From Lunularia cruciata (taxonomy: Eukaryota > Streptophyta > Marchantiopsida > Lunulariales > Lunulariaceae), in contig OX419762.1 of the NCBI GenBank assembly GCA_948567375.1, positions 8,128,001 through 8,192,000 on the forward strand: 64,000 nucleotides of DNA, in the 5' to 3' direction. The notes below the pieces were generated by a model that was not told where the DNA came from, made no database searches, and saw only the letters and a list, made by a program, of their open reading frames with translations. The translations under genes were made by a program, and so were the position numbers. Shown here one piece after another: positions 38,886 to 50,455 of this stretch (position 1 is the stretch's first letter; every line of letters begins with the position of its first letter).

Positions 38886-40056
38886 TATTGGCTCCCGGTT
38901 ACACTCCAATGTTACTGTCTTGTGTCTTGCATGTTGTAAACAATATGAATATTCTATTGATAGATTATATAAAAAAAGTCGTAATTATTACAAGGTGAAT
39001 ACTCAGCACGTGTGAGCTTGTTATTTAGCGAGTTTGATAAATCTCACAAACACACCAGAAATACCTCTCGTGAGGGTATGGCGAGTTTGTTTAGGAAACT
39101 CATCCTCGCCAGAGGAGATTTCTGATCGGGAACAAATTGATCCTACTTTATAATCTATCATTCGTTAGTATCGTCCTCCTTTAACATATCCATCCTTAAA
39201 CTCGCGATTGCGAGTTTGACGCCAGTTTAATTCTCTCATTTTATTTTGCATCACGCCAATTATTCGCGAGTGTGAGAAAATCTCGCTGTTACTTTGCGAA
39301 CGACGTTAGAGAGTCTCGCCTAATTTGACTAGTAATTGTACTGCATGAGACAGGACAACTCTGAAGTCTTTTAACCATAATACTTCTGAATTGTGCGTTT
39401 CATATACCAACTTCTAAGGAGATTGAATGGCGTTTATTTACCTCTATATTTATGATAGGGGTATCCAGAGATAAAACGATATATAATCTGCTCACAGAAC
39501 TAAACGTAGTTGACAATGCAATCTATATTGATATCATTTTTTAATGTATTGAAAGCAATTACAATTTCTTTAAAAAATATGTTGTATTCTTTGAAGATGC
39601 ACATCGCATGCGATTAAGAATCATTTCTAGTTAAACTAGGTTGTCACAATATATTTCTATTTATTTTTTGTCGATATTTTTATTGAACTTTGAGTAACTT
39701 GTAGATATTTGGTCCGGAGTGACTTGTTCATGAACGGAGTATAGTTCTCACTTAAAGTAAAATACCCAGTTTCTTCTTCTTTTGGTTGGCAACGTACACC
39801 ACTAAAGCAGTAAGGTGCAATCCATTTTCAAGAATATATTATTTATTACAAAATCAAATGACTCTACAGTATGAAATAATTTAAGAAATTATAGCTGATC
39901 ATATCATATTATATTTATAACTTTACATTACTTGAAACAAGAAGATAAACTCAATGTTCATATCTTTTACAATTAGTATTACTTATAAATGTTAGATTCT
40001 CCATCAATGTTAGATTCTTCATTACAGCTAAAATCATCATTCGGCAATTTTATTTA

Positions 40057-40058
<2 letters not shown>

Positions 40059-40107
<49 letters not shown>
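40059..40107. repeat. (TA)n microsatellite
   Basis: About 24 uninterrupted TA units lie within the AT-rich block. Confidence 0.9.
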
Positions 40108-40112
<5 letters not shown>

Positions 40113-43100
40113 TTCAAAATTTTATATACTATTTTTAACAATAATTAATGTAATAAAACTAATTTTTATACAACAAATATATTACTTCTATTTATACTAT
40201 ACAATAAAGCAACTAATTCAATTCTATTCTAGAGTATATTATGTAATCTTTAAGAATATCTTATAAATTATACTTCAATGGTAAACTGATAAGTTTTATC
40301 TTATTTTTCATTTGCACCCATGAGTATATAAAAGGTCAAGTTATATAACAAAAGATGTAGTTTATATTTTATATGCTATATCACCAAGAATAGTTCACTC
40401 ATTTTTGCATTATCTAACACTACATTATAATGCATATATATACTATAACTATAAATAGTCATATATGTGATTTATTCTAATAATTTATTTACATAAATAG
40501 ATCAAATAATTTATACTCAATTTATAATACTAAATTTCCATGAGTATTTCATTTCTAGTTTGTTCTACTATTATCATAAGATTTTACACATTCAAATCTC
40601 TAAAATCTATAAATAAAAATGGCTATTTTACTCAATCAACTCTCAATAAAACTAGTGCCCTTGTAATTCATATAGCATATGTAGCATATTTTAATTCAAC
40701 CATCTTCTAAATGATAATCATGCAATAGTTACATCCATAGAACAGTCTAAAGTTAATATAGAGAAAATTGCTAAATATAATCTATTTTTATTCCAGTTCT
40801 TATTTGCTACGAGACTATGGATCAATACTCTAATGTGTCCTTAATAACTAATAAATTCAGCCAATAAAATCATAAATGTAATATGTAGAGTTTCATTGTA
40901 GAAAAAATACATCATAGTCATATATTAAATGTGATATGATATGACTTCCAACAAGTGATTGACTATAATAATGAGATCTGTCAAATAATTCCCAAATATC
41001 ATGTAAATAATTAATTATAGATGAGAATATATGGAATATATCTAATCACAAGCCCAAAATTGCAAGTTTTTTATTATTAACAGTATAATATTAGAAATAT
41101 CACAAAGATCTAACCTCATAATTTATAACTTATAAAAAATCAATGACTTACTAAATTTAGTAAGCAAAAATTATTAACTTTTTAGATCTACCTTTATAGA
41201 AAATATGAAATTCTAAATCCTCCTAAATAGTATAAAATATTAGATTATGAAGTTATAGAGTCTTATAAAATCTAAATGCAAAGTTTGAAATATATAAAAG
41301 TCTAAAGCCAAAATTTGAGTTTCAAATAAGAAAATATTTACTATATTTTTTATGCTTTCCTGTGTTTTTTTGCAATTCTCTTTTCCTGGTGATAATACAT
41401 TTTTAATTCATATTATATTTTTGATATATATTTAAATTTAAATTTATTTAATTTAATTAATAAATAATTTAGTTGATGAGATAAGTATGGGGTTATTTTA
41501 CACAATTAAATCCAATTGTGGTTAATAACTTCATCTATGATAACATGTTTCTCTTATGAAATTCCTTTTTAAGTTAACAAGCCCATATACATAAACTCAA
41601 ATTTTTTCAAAGATTTTGTTTTCCAATATTTTATCCCACTCAAATTACAAAAATGAATATTTAAGTTGATGCGTATTTTATTATACATACTTAACTTACA
41701 ATATTGAATATTGGTAGTATATGTGTTTGATTAAGTAGTAAGTGAAGGAATCACGGTGATCAAGATCAATAAAAAATCTAGTAGTTAATTATAAGGATCA
41801 TATATTATATCTGAATGGGTTATATATATATATATATATAGCGAGAGAGATATATCATACTCTTCATTTATTAGTTTTAACAGATAGATTTTTTATAAGA
41901 ATTAAAAATCGATTTTATAGCACATTAACAGATTTATACTGTGTACAAACTATTACTTTTAGATATAAAAACTTTATAAGATAAAGAGAATTTTGTACTT
42001 TGTTGAGATCCTACATAATGATCATAAAATATGAATTGGTTCAACTATTTTAACCTTTATGATGACCATTCTTAAAAATTTCATACATCAAATAGACTCT
42101 TTTACTAAAATCATTACTACTTCATGTCAATTTTTTTACTTTATATCCTTACATACAAATCTGTTTATCTTTTTTTGCAATTCTCAATCAAACTCATTCT
42201 TTTAATTCTAAGATCTATAAACAGAATTCTTAAATTGAAATTGAATTGTTTCACAATTATGAAATGAAATTTAAAGATAACATTGATAAAGGCGCACTAA
42301 CCACATGATTGGATTTGTTATAAGTTGATAAGATTCAATATGTTGCAATACAAGGCTATAAACAAACATAATGTACCTCTTAGGAATATCTTTTCAAAAG
42401 TAACTTTGAAGATCAAAATCAATTATAAGATCTATTTGAAGGAAAACAAAGTAATGTGGATATATTACTAAAAATATTTGCTTCCAAGGTTTCCTTATAC
42501 AACTTAAAGAAAATTTCATGGAGAGACTTACAAAAGATTGAGCAACCAACAACTAGCTATTAAATTTTTATTTATAAAAAATCAATTTAATCTTATTTAT
42601 TTCCAACTATGAGTCAAAGATGATTCCAAATTTATTTAGATATATTTTTGGTGAATTCTCCACCTTTTTCATCTTCTTAAAAAAAATTTTATTGCTTTAA
42701 TTTCTTGATCTTGTTTTATAGTTTTACTCTTATTTATCTTCTTTGTTTTGTTTCTATATACTTCATTGCTCTTAGGCAAGTTTGATTGTGGTTGTGAGTG
42801 TGAACCCAAGCCAGGTTTCATGATAGAAATTTGCTAGAAATAGAGCATAGAACCATTTATTGAGGAGAAAATTTCTCACAAATACAATAGTTGGATAATA
42901 ACTCTAATATAATGAAAAAAATATTTGAATGAAGAAGTATAATACGGTATTTGGAAATCTTTATATAGATTTGAATTATAAAATTAGAACGATTGAGCAA
43001 CTTGGCTATGAATTCAAAGAAAGAAATCATATCTATGTTAATTGTAATTATAAGAATTGGATCATCTAAGATATGAAATATAGTTTACTAAGTTCTCTTA

Positions 43101-43430
43101 AGAGTACATTTCCTTTAACTCTTTTTTTTTCTCTTTTCGTTTATATCCTTACTTATTCTCTTGTATTGTAATCTTACATAAGGAAAACATGTTTACGCCG
43201 TTTGTAGAGGTATAAAAAACTGAATAAGTTACCACAAAAGCATGTGAGTGCATGTGATCTGATTATCTTAGCAATAAGAAAAATAAAAACAATATCATAT
43301 CGTGAGAAAGATAAGTTGAAGATATGTTGCTTTGCTCTCTCCATTCTTGAATATCCGAAGATACAAGATACATCTACTTTTCAGTATCGCAATATAGTGC
43401 TTGTTAATAGTAACTCACTTTATGTAAGAA

Positions 43431-43536
43431 AGAGATCTCTTTATAATCAAGCAAACTCAGTTCTATGCTTGTCGTTAACATAAAGAGATCTCTTCATACT
43501 CAAGCAAACTCAGTTCTATGCTTGTAGTGTAATTTG
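43431..43536. repeat. Two tandem 53-bp units
   Basis: AGAGATCTCTT, then CAAGCAAACTCAGTTCTATG, occurs at 43431 and again at 43484. AGAGATCTCT is itself palindromic. Confidence 0.75.
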
Positions 43537-44689
43537 ACTAAAAGCATAGATCAAATTTCCATAGAAGTTTAATAAACTTCATTTCAATTAAGAAACAATA
43601 TAAAGGAATTAAAATTTGAAATAAAACTTTCATTCGTTATACAAGTTTCCTCTAGCTAGTCACAACGATCGGAGTGAGCAAAGGTAAAGTTGTTATAACT
43701 AATATAACAACAAATAACAAGATTTGTTACACTAATAGGACATCAACAAGTCTTTGAGCAAGCAAGAGACTTTAGTAAGCTCTTCGGTATTCTAACAAAT
43801 AAGACAAGGGACAAATGAAACAAAACAAAATAAAAAGTAGTTTTCTATTACTGGAACTCTAAAGCCTTATTAAAGTGGTTGAGTATGTCCAATGTTTTAA
43901 GCAAGTAAACTTAGTCATTGAGAAGGCAAAAGAGTTTGTATTATACCAAAATTTGTTCTTTAACATCGCACTTAACACAATAAAACACAGCTTAATCACT
44001 AGACAACTTATATGACTAGAGTTGGAATAATTAACAGATTCTACAGCTTACTAACCAATAATCTACATTTATCAATAAAACATTTGCTAGTTTCGATTAC
44101 TTATACCTAGAGGGATTGGAGTGCTAAAGCACTTAGTTAGAGTAGTAAGCAATCTATATAGGTCCCTTTCAATATTGATAAAGGTTTGGATAAAAAGATC
44201 AATAGAGGTTATTTTGGAAGATCAAGAATAAATAAGTAATTTTAATTTATCCTTCTATCATTGTTTGTTTTTAAATAGTGATCATTCACCATACTGGGGA
44301 TAATAATAATAATGATTTATATAGATTAAAAAATTAGTGAGTAACTAATCAAAAATGATCAGGAGTGTGTAGGAGATCAGATTAAAATTAGTGATAAATA
44401 AAATAAACTAATTATGTTCAAATAATGATCAACTGGATATGTTTATAGTTATTTATTGTGGGTTCTGGTTCGATATTTGTGTAAAATTAGTTAACCTGAA
44501 GCCACAACAGCTCATGCTAAAGCAATGGTAGCTGCTCCTACTCCAATTAATTTTGCACCTTCTACCATAACCGTTTACTTTTGTTTTCTCAAAACAATGA
44601 CCAGTCATGGCTGATTAATCAAAATGTAGCCAAACTAAAAACAAGCCAATATACTAAAATAAACCCGAAGCCTTGTGGCCCAAAGGTGA

Positions 44690-44754
44690 AAAGGCCCCAT
44701 CAAACCAAACAAGGGAGAGACAAAAAAGAAAGGTAAAATGGAGCTAAGCCCCAT
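44690..44754 (-). repeat. Dispersed ~95-bp repeat, inverted copy
   Basis: On the minus strand it starts ATGGGGCTTAGCTCCAT, followed by GTCTCTCCCTTGTTTGG and TTGATGGGGCC. One base in the hairpin arm differs, and the GCGGTCGCC end is not present. It faces the next copy 95 bp away. Confidence 0.65.
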
Positions 44755-44849
44755 TAGAAGAAGATACCTAAGGTTATAGATTTTGCAAGCTGGTCCAACC
44801 ATCGGATGTGATTCCAATAACCAAATAAGAATGTCGCACATAAAATTAA

Positions 44850-44946
44850 ATTGGGGCTTGGCCCCATGTTACCTTTTTTGTCTCTACCTTTGTATGGTTT
44901 GATGGGGTCTTCCTATCCTTCATTTCTCCTACGCGGTCGCCTTTTC
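44850..44946 (+). repeat. Dispersed ~95-bp repeat, intact copy
   Basis: This is a full-length copy from ATTGGGGCTTGGCCCCATG through TTTGATGGGGTCTTCC to CTACGCGGTCGCCTTTTCC. It forms an inverted pair with the copy at 44690-44754. Confidence 0.75.
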
Positions 44947-46504
44947 CAAAATTAAATATTTAGCTTCCTATAATAATGGTTAACTAATTCATTTCGGATT
45001 GATCAAACTGGTACACAAATTGTAATGGATGAAACTACAGAAAACATTTAATATTTTCCAATAAATTTTTTAATCTTTTTTCCCAACTGGCTCTTGGCTG
45101 GTTGTTGTTCACATCGTCTACATTGGATCTCATGGGTAAGTCTAAAGGGTGGTATAATTATAAGGTACTATGATACGATATATAAAAAGTTTATGAAATC
45201 ATTTTATCATGATATTTCAATAAAAAAAATGTGATGCAGATTTGTGTATCATTTTTATTAGATCACATAATAAAATGTCATGTATATGGAGAATTTAGAT
45301 AGATAAATTCAAATTAGTTGATTATATTATTGGATCTATATCAAAGTAGATTCTATGAGATTAAAAATATTACTAATTTATATTGATAATAAGAATTACA
45401 GTTTTTTTTATTTTATTTGCTAAATAACCATGTTTTAATATTATTTATTATGGGTAAAAAAATAAATTTTCTAGCTATAATTTTTATTTTATTTATATAT
45501 ATTTATGAAGAAGGAATTGGGTGAAAGAGGAGTTGATGGTAAAGAGTACTAATATGCTTATGCATTATGATAATAATGTTATATAAGTATGCAAAGAGTG
45601 TAACTTTGTATGCATTCAATATTGAAGGAGAAGTTGAAAAATGCAACTTAAAAAAAGGTGAACTTGGAGAGTGAAATACGAAATTAGGAATTTTGGAGTA
45701 GAAAGAGGAGAAGTAACATCCAAGATCTACCTATTTATCAGACATCAAAGCAAAGTAGACGAATATAACATAAAATTGATGTAAATAATATTGATATCAA
45801 CAACTTAGTTGATGATAAATTTTGATTGCTAACAAAGTCTTTTTCTTTGTCATCAACCTTACTAATATTCTTTTGATATAAGTAGAATTCATACTTATGT
45901 CAATAAAAATCTTACTATTTGAATTTTCTTTTATCCAGAAAATTGAGTATTTTTTATATCTTAAATTAGGGTGAAATTTTTTTATGCAATAATAAGAAGA
46001 AAGTAGGAATTTAGACAACATTGATTTGGTATACATCTTTATTGACTTGGAAGTAGAAATTGGAAGGCAAGATCAACTAGTACTATTGTGAAAGAATTGA
46101 TTAAATGATTTATTGTCTTTGCTCAATAAACAATTGATGGACTAGGGACTAGGGAAGAGATGGACTAGCAAAGAGAAGATTTGAGCACATATTTGTACAT
46201 ACAAAAGTATATAGTAAAAGAAATAACTTATGCCGGAAATTTATTAGCTTCTTGAGGTTCCATCTTAAAAATGATTTTGATAGTAAAACCAGAGTACCAA
46301 TAATTCATAAATAAGGGTAACAAGAGTAGAGAATCAATAAGTTATAAGTAAAAGTAATATCATTGACTCTACGGAGAAATAGAGTAAATATTGATCAAAT
46401 GTAGTTATTGAACAAGTATAAAATATAAAATTTTGTAATTGTTCTTTGGATCTAAAGATGAAGAAAACAAAGATTGATTAGGAAAGTTATTAAGAGAGAG
46501 AAGG

Positions 46505-46556
46505 ATGACCGCTAAAAAAATGACCGCTAGAAAAAATGAAGGATGTGGAGACCCCA
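46505..46556 (-). repeat. Dispersed repeat, 3'-end fragment
   Basis: ATGACCGCT occurs twice, followed by GAAGGATGTGGAGACCCC. This matches the minus strand of the end of the family (GGGGTCTTCC ... TTCATTT ... GCGGTC). It is a degenerate fragment. Confidence 0.45.
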
Positions 46557-47391
46557 AAGTTATTAGCTAGGTATACATTGTAGATTTCCACAAACTTTCA
46601 TGATGGTTTTCTAAGAAAAAAGGCATATACTATCTATTGGAATCAAAATTATAATGGTTACTTGATGCTTAGAGCAATCCAAATCTGAGTCTCTTAGTGT
46701 AATTTCAAATCGTTAGAAAGATCATATCAATCACATTTTTTTTGTAGTATTTCTTTGATTTATACTAGGAGACTAATTTTATGGATTATGATTATACAAT
46801 ATGTTAGCTTTGGATATTACATTGCTTTACACATCCTTTAAATATTAGGCCAAAATATGAGGCTATACAATTTTCCCAAGATACATGGGAACTTTGGTGG
46901 CAAACAAGGAAGTCTTCCCTTGAAGAATATTTTTTAAGGTCTATTACGATTATAAACCCATGTAATATCATACTCTTAAGCTTCTATAGAAAGTAATTAC
47001 AAGTATGGTTTAGGAAAGAAGTATCACTTCCTTGTTGATTCTAATGAAGATGAACTAATATGAGAATGTTCTAATAATTAAGAAGTGATAAATTCTTTTA
47101 AGAGGCATCATTGTATCAAAGTTGCTTATATATGAATTCTAACTTTAAATTATGTTAACTCTTGAATTGAATTGAAATAGCATAGTAGGTTAGATTTAAA
47201 AAAATTGTATGCATGATCTTTAGAAATAATTACCTTGGCTTAAAAGGAGAAATTGCATGAGTTTTGAGGGAATTTATAGGAGTTCCAAAGAACTTGTTTC
47301 TCACTAAGTAAAGCATTGCACTATATATATACAAACAACACTGTAATAAATGTTTGGAGTAATGTGGATGATTTAAGGTAAGCATTAAATC

Positions 47392-48752
47392 TGTCGTGCA
47401 TATATATATCACTGTCAACATCATACAATATAGAAGCACAACTCACACATAAGTCATACATGAACTCTAAAGTGCCACAATAATCAGATCATTTACAACT
47501 AGAATCAACTCAAATCAGATCAATACTTGATCTGAACCTCAACAACTTGCCAACAACAGGGCACTGATTACAATCAAGCCATACCCACTCTAGCTAAGAG
47601 ACTCCAGGTGATGCTCGTTGGCTTTCTGTCCACTCTAGCCAAGAACTAGAAGGCTTAAAACCAAAGAAGTGAGCTCTTTGGAGCTAAACTTCCATGGTAT
47701 ACTCCTGATTTTGACCTAGGTCTTATCCCAACTGTCCCATTGACGACATAGCCGATGGTGCGGATTATGGGCCCACCATGAAGTCAGTACCCTATAACAT
47801 TCCGAGGATAGTAGACCTAAAGAGAAACACACCATGAGAAAAAAACACTTTCACACTCAAACTCCGATGCCCCAAAGGAGCACCTTCTCTTTATTATATA
47901 GACAAAGAGGATCTCTTCCAAGGAAGTTCCACCATAGGATTAGACACATAGATAGGTGATAATCAGCAATCTCCAACCTTGGATTACTTACTTGGATGGG
48001 TGACATGTTGGTCTTGGTCCTATCTGGTTGGTCAAACAAGCTTTGACTGGAGGGAATCTTTTAGAGAATCTTCCTATAGGAATTTTAGAATCATGTGGGT
48101 GAGGTACCATTGGAAAGCTCTCAATGAGACAAACCATGAGGAAGGGTTGGCCAACCTTTCTTCTATTGGAGGGAATCTGTACATTTTTGAGGCCTAATTC
48201 ATCAGTTTATGCCTTTGAAATTGCCTTCAAAGATTTTCGGCATTTTTTGGTTCTTATCTATTAGTAGAAATCCCCTTTTGGTGATACATCTTTTTGATCT
48301 GTTTAGTCCATCATGTGTAATTTCCTTCCAGATATTACCAAACCAATTCTCACCTTTAAATCATATGTCTAGCTATTGGTTCTAAGGTTTTCAAGTCTAA
48401 TTTGGTTTTTGCTATATTAGTAGAAGTACTCTTTTGGTGATACTTCTATCTGATCTATTTTTACCATCATATATAACATCATTCTAGATGTTACCAAACC
48501 AAATTTCACATCTAGATCATATGGCTAGCTCTTGGTATTACATACCTCAAACACAAAATCTGATCGTTGGAAAGTAGTTTGAGTAATTGCCAAAATGAAT
48601 CTAACTACTATCATTGGAACTAATGTTTGAGCAATCTAGATGCGGCACTACAAATGGTGTGATAGCTATCATGCATATATACACTGCTATCAACATCATA
48701 CACTATAGAAGCACAACTCACACATGTCATACATGAACTCTAAAGTGCCACA
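47392..48752 (-). repeat. E1 3' LTR, 1.36 kb
   Basis: On the minus strand it begins TGTGGCACTTTAGAGTT at 48752 and ends GCACGACA at 47392. It is about 690 bp longer than the E2 LTR because of a segment (about 48540-47836) absent from E2. That segment contains a TATATAATAAAGAG box near 47890, so it may be the ancestral promoter that E2 has lost. It also contains two degenerate copies of a 130-140-bp unit (about 48240-48370 and 48400-48540). The first ~90 bp of the LTR recur at its 3' end (47479-47392). Confidence 0.65.
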
Positions 48753-49612
48753 ATTGCCACCATAGTTGGCAGTTAGGTCCCTCTAACTCTAGATAGCCAT
48801 CTTCTCCAAGTATATGGTATATCCTATGATGGGCAAAGATCAAGAGGCCGGGTGCTATGGAGCTCCATTGTTAGTTGCTTGTCTACAATCTATACCATTT
48901 AAAGGATGAACTAGCTATAGATCAAGTACATATAGGATATAACCATTGTCCATGAGGAACCACCATGAGTGGAGGAGTCATACATGCCATATGCTATCCT
49001 CTCAAGCAACTATCACACACTAACATAGTAGCAGCTCCATTGGAAGAGCCGCATAACATACACCTCAAGCCTGCCCATACAAGTGCCAAGCTTGGGTCCA
49101 TAGTACCATCAATGTTTGGGAGGTGGCATGGCGCACAATTACACACATGATCCTTCTAAAAAACACCATCATGTCCTTCCAACACTAGGACTCCAAATGA
49201 CAAAACCTCACGCACTCTCAAGATAGTGTGGCCTGTTGAAACATCAAGTGTTGTTGATGCTATTTGCTATAGATATACATAGTCACCCGGATGAAATCGA
49301 CGGATCAAGGGTCTATAACCTCCTCCTAAAATAGTAGCATAGTGTAAGGTATCCCTATGTTGAGCAATTGCCAAGTTCTCAAAGGCCATTAGCATCACCT
49401 CTAAAAGATCTTTGCCCATTGAGAACATGCACTTATCCATACATTTGGATCATCCAAGTCCAAAACTATGGTAGCATCTTGACTGATGGCTGCAAGTACA
49501 TATGTATCTCGTTCATAGAGTAGAAAGTAAAGAGAGAAGGATGATAAGGAGGCTTGCCGGCTGAACCAATAGCCCATGGACAACCAAGGTAATTGGAGAT
49601 CCCAATCTCCCA
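47392..49612 (-). mobile_element. E1: 3' remnant of a Ty3/gypsy retrotransposon
   Basis: Read on the minus strand, E1 consists of the end of integrase (from 49612), a decayed PHD finger (about 49010-48940) and a 3' LTR (48752-47392). It closely resembles the same part of E2. The PHD copy has lost the conserved Trp-His context through a stop and one zinc-ligand Cys is replaced by Tyr. Its 5' side ends abruptly at 49612, where the LTR of E2 begins. Because E1 integrase continues directly next to an E2 terminus ending in ACA, E2 appears to have inserted into E1; the 5' part of E1 would then lie beyond the window. Confidence 0.7.
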
Positions 49613-50286
49613 TGTCGTGCGTATATACATCACTACACAACATACATCGCTGACAACATACATCGCTGTCAACATCATACACAATAGAAGCACAACTCAC
49701 ACATATGTCATACATAGACTCTAAAGTGCCACAATAATCAGATCGTTTACCACTCGAATTAATCAAACTCAGATCAATACTTGATCTGATCCTCAACAAC
49801 TTGCCAACAATAGGGTACTGATTACAGTCAAGCCACACCCACTCTAGCATAGAGACTCCAGGTGACGCTCGCTGGCTTTTTGTCCACTCTAGCTAGGAAC
49901 TCGAAGGCTCAACATCAGAGAAGTGAGCTCTTTGGAGCTGCACTCCCAGCGTATATCCCTGATTTTGACCTAGGTCTCCTCCCAACAGTCCCACTGATGG
50001 CACACCCGATGGTGCAGACGGTGCAAGTGACGGTGGACCCCACCGTGAAGTCAGTACTCCAAACACAAAATCTGACCGTTGGAAAGTAGTCTATGATTAA
50101 TGGCCAAAATGCCTCTAACTACTATCACTAGAACTCCAATGTTCGAGCATCTAGATGTGAAACTACAAATGGCGTGACAGTTTTTGTGCGTATATATATC
50201 GCTACACAACATATATTGCTATCAACATCATACAAAATAGAAGCACAACTCACACATAAGTCATACATAGACTCTAAAGTGCCACA
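49613..50286 (-). repeat. E2 3' LTR, 674 bp, with repeated ends
   Basis: It starts TGTGGCACTTTAGAGTC at 50286, right after a polypurine tract (CTAGGGGGGCGAT), and ends GCACGACA at 49613. The first ~115 bases recur at the 3' end (49733-49613), so the LTR is itself flanked by a direct repeat. The E1 LTR shows the same layout. Compared with E1 it lacks the TATA-containing middle segment; the join lies between short GGTA-like matches. Confidence 0.7.
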
Positions 50287-50455
50287 ATCGCCCCCCTAGC
50301 TGGCGGTTAGGTCGCTCTAACTCCATATAGCCATCTACTCTAAGTATATGGTATACCCTATGATGAGCAAAGATCAAGAGGCCGGGTGCTATAGAGCCCC
50401 ATCGTTAGTCGCTTGTTTGCAATCTATACCATATAAAGAATGAACTAATTATAGG

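Larger units (their letters stand above)
39000..47391. other. Very AT-rich gene-free block
   Basis: About 8.4 kb is dominated by A/T runs, with stops in every frame and no exon-like segment. It contains a (TA)n run of about 49 bp (40059-40107), a shorter one (41819-41840), a 53-bp tandem duplication (43431-43536) and copies of the dispersed repeat. Composition changes sharply from the region before 38.9 kb. It may be old, heavily decayed mobile-element DNA, but no recognisable protein remnant is left. Confidence 0.6.

Noticed and set aside
37251-46556. Dispersed repeat as a CRISPR array or tRNA-derived SINE
   Set aside because: Copies are irregularly spaced and in both orientations, with no A/B boxes or tRNA fold.
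39000-47391. AT-rich block as organelle-derived DNA
   Set aside because: No chloroplast or mitochondrial gene, tRNA or rRNA is recognisable in it.
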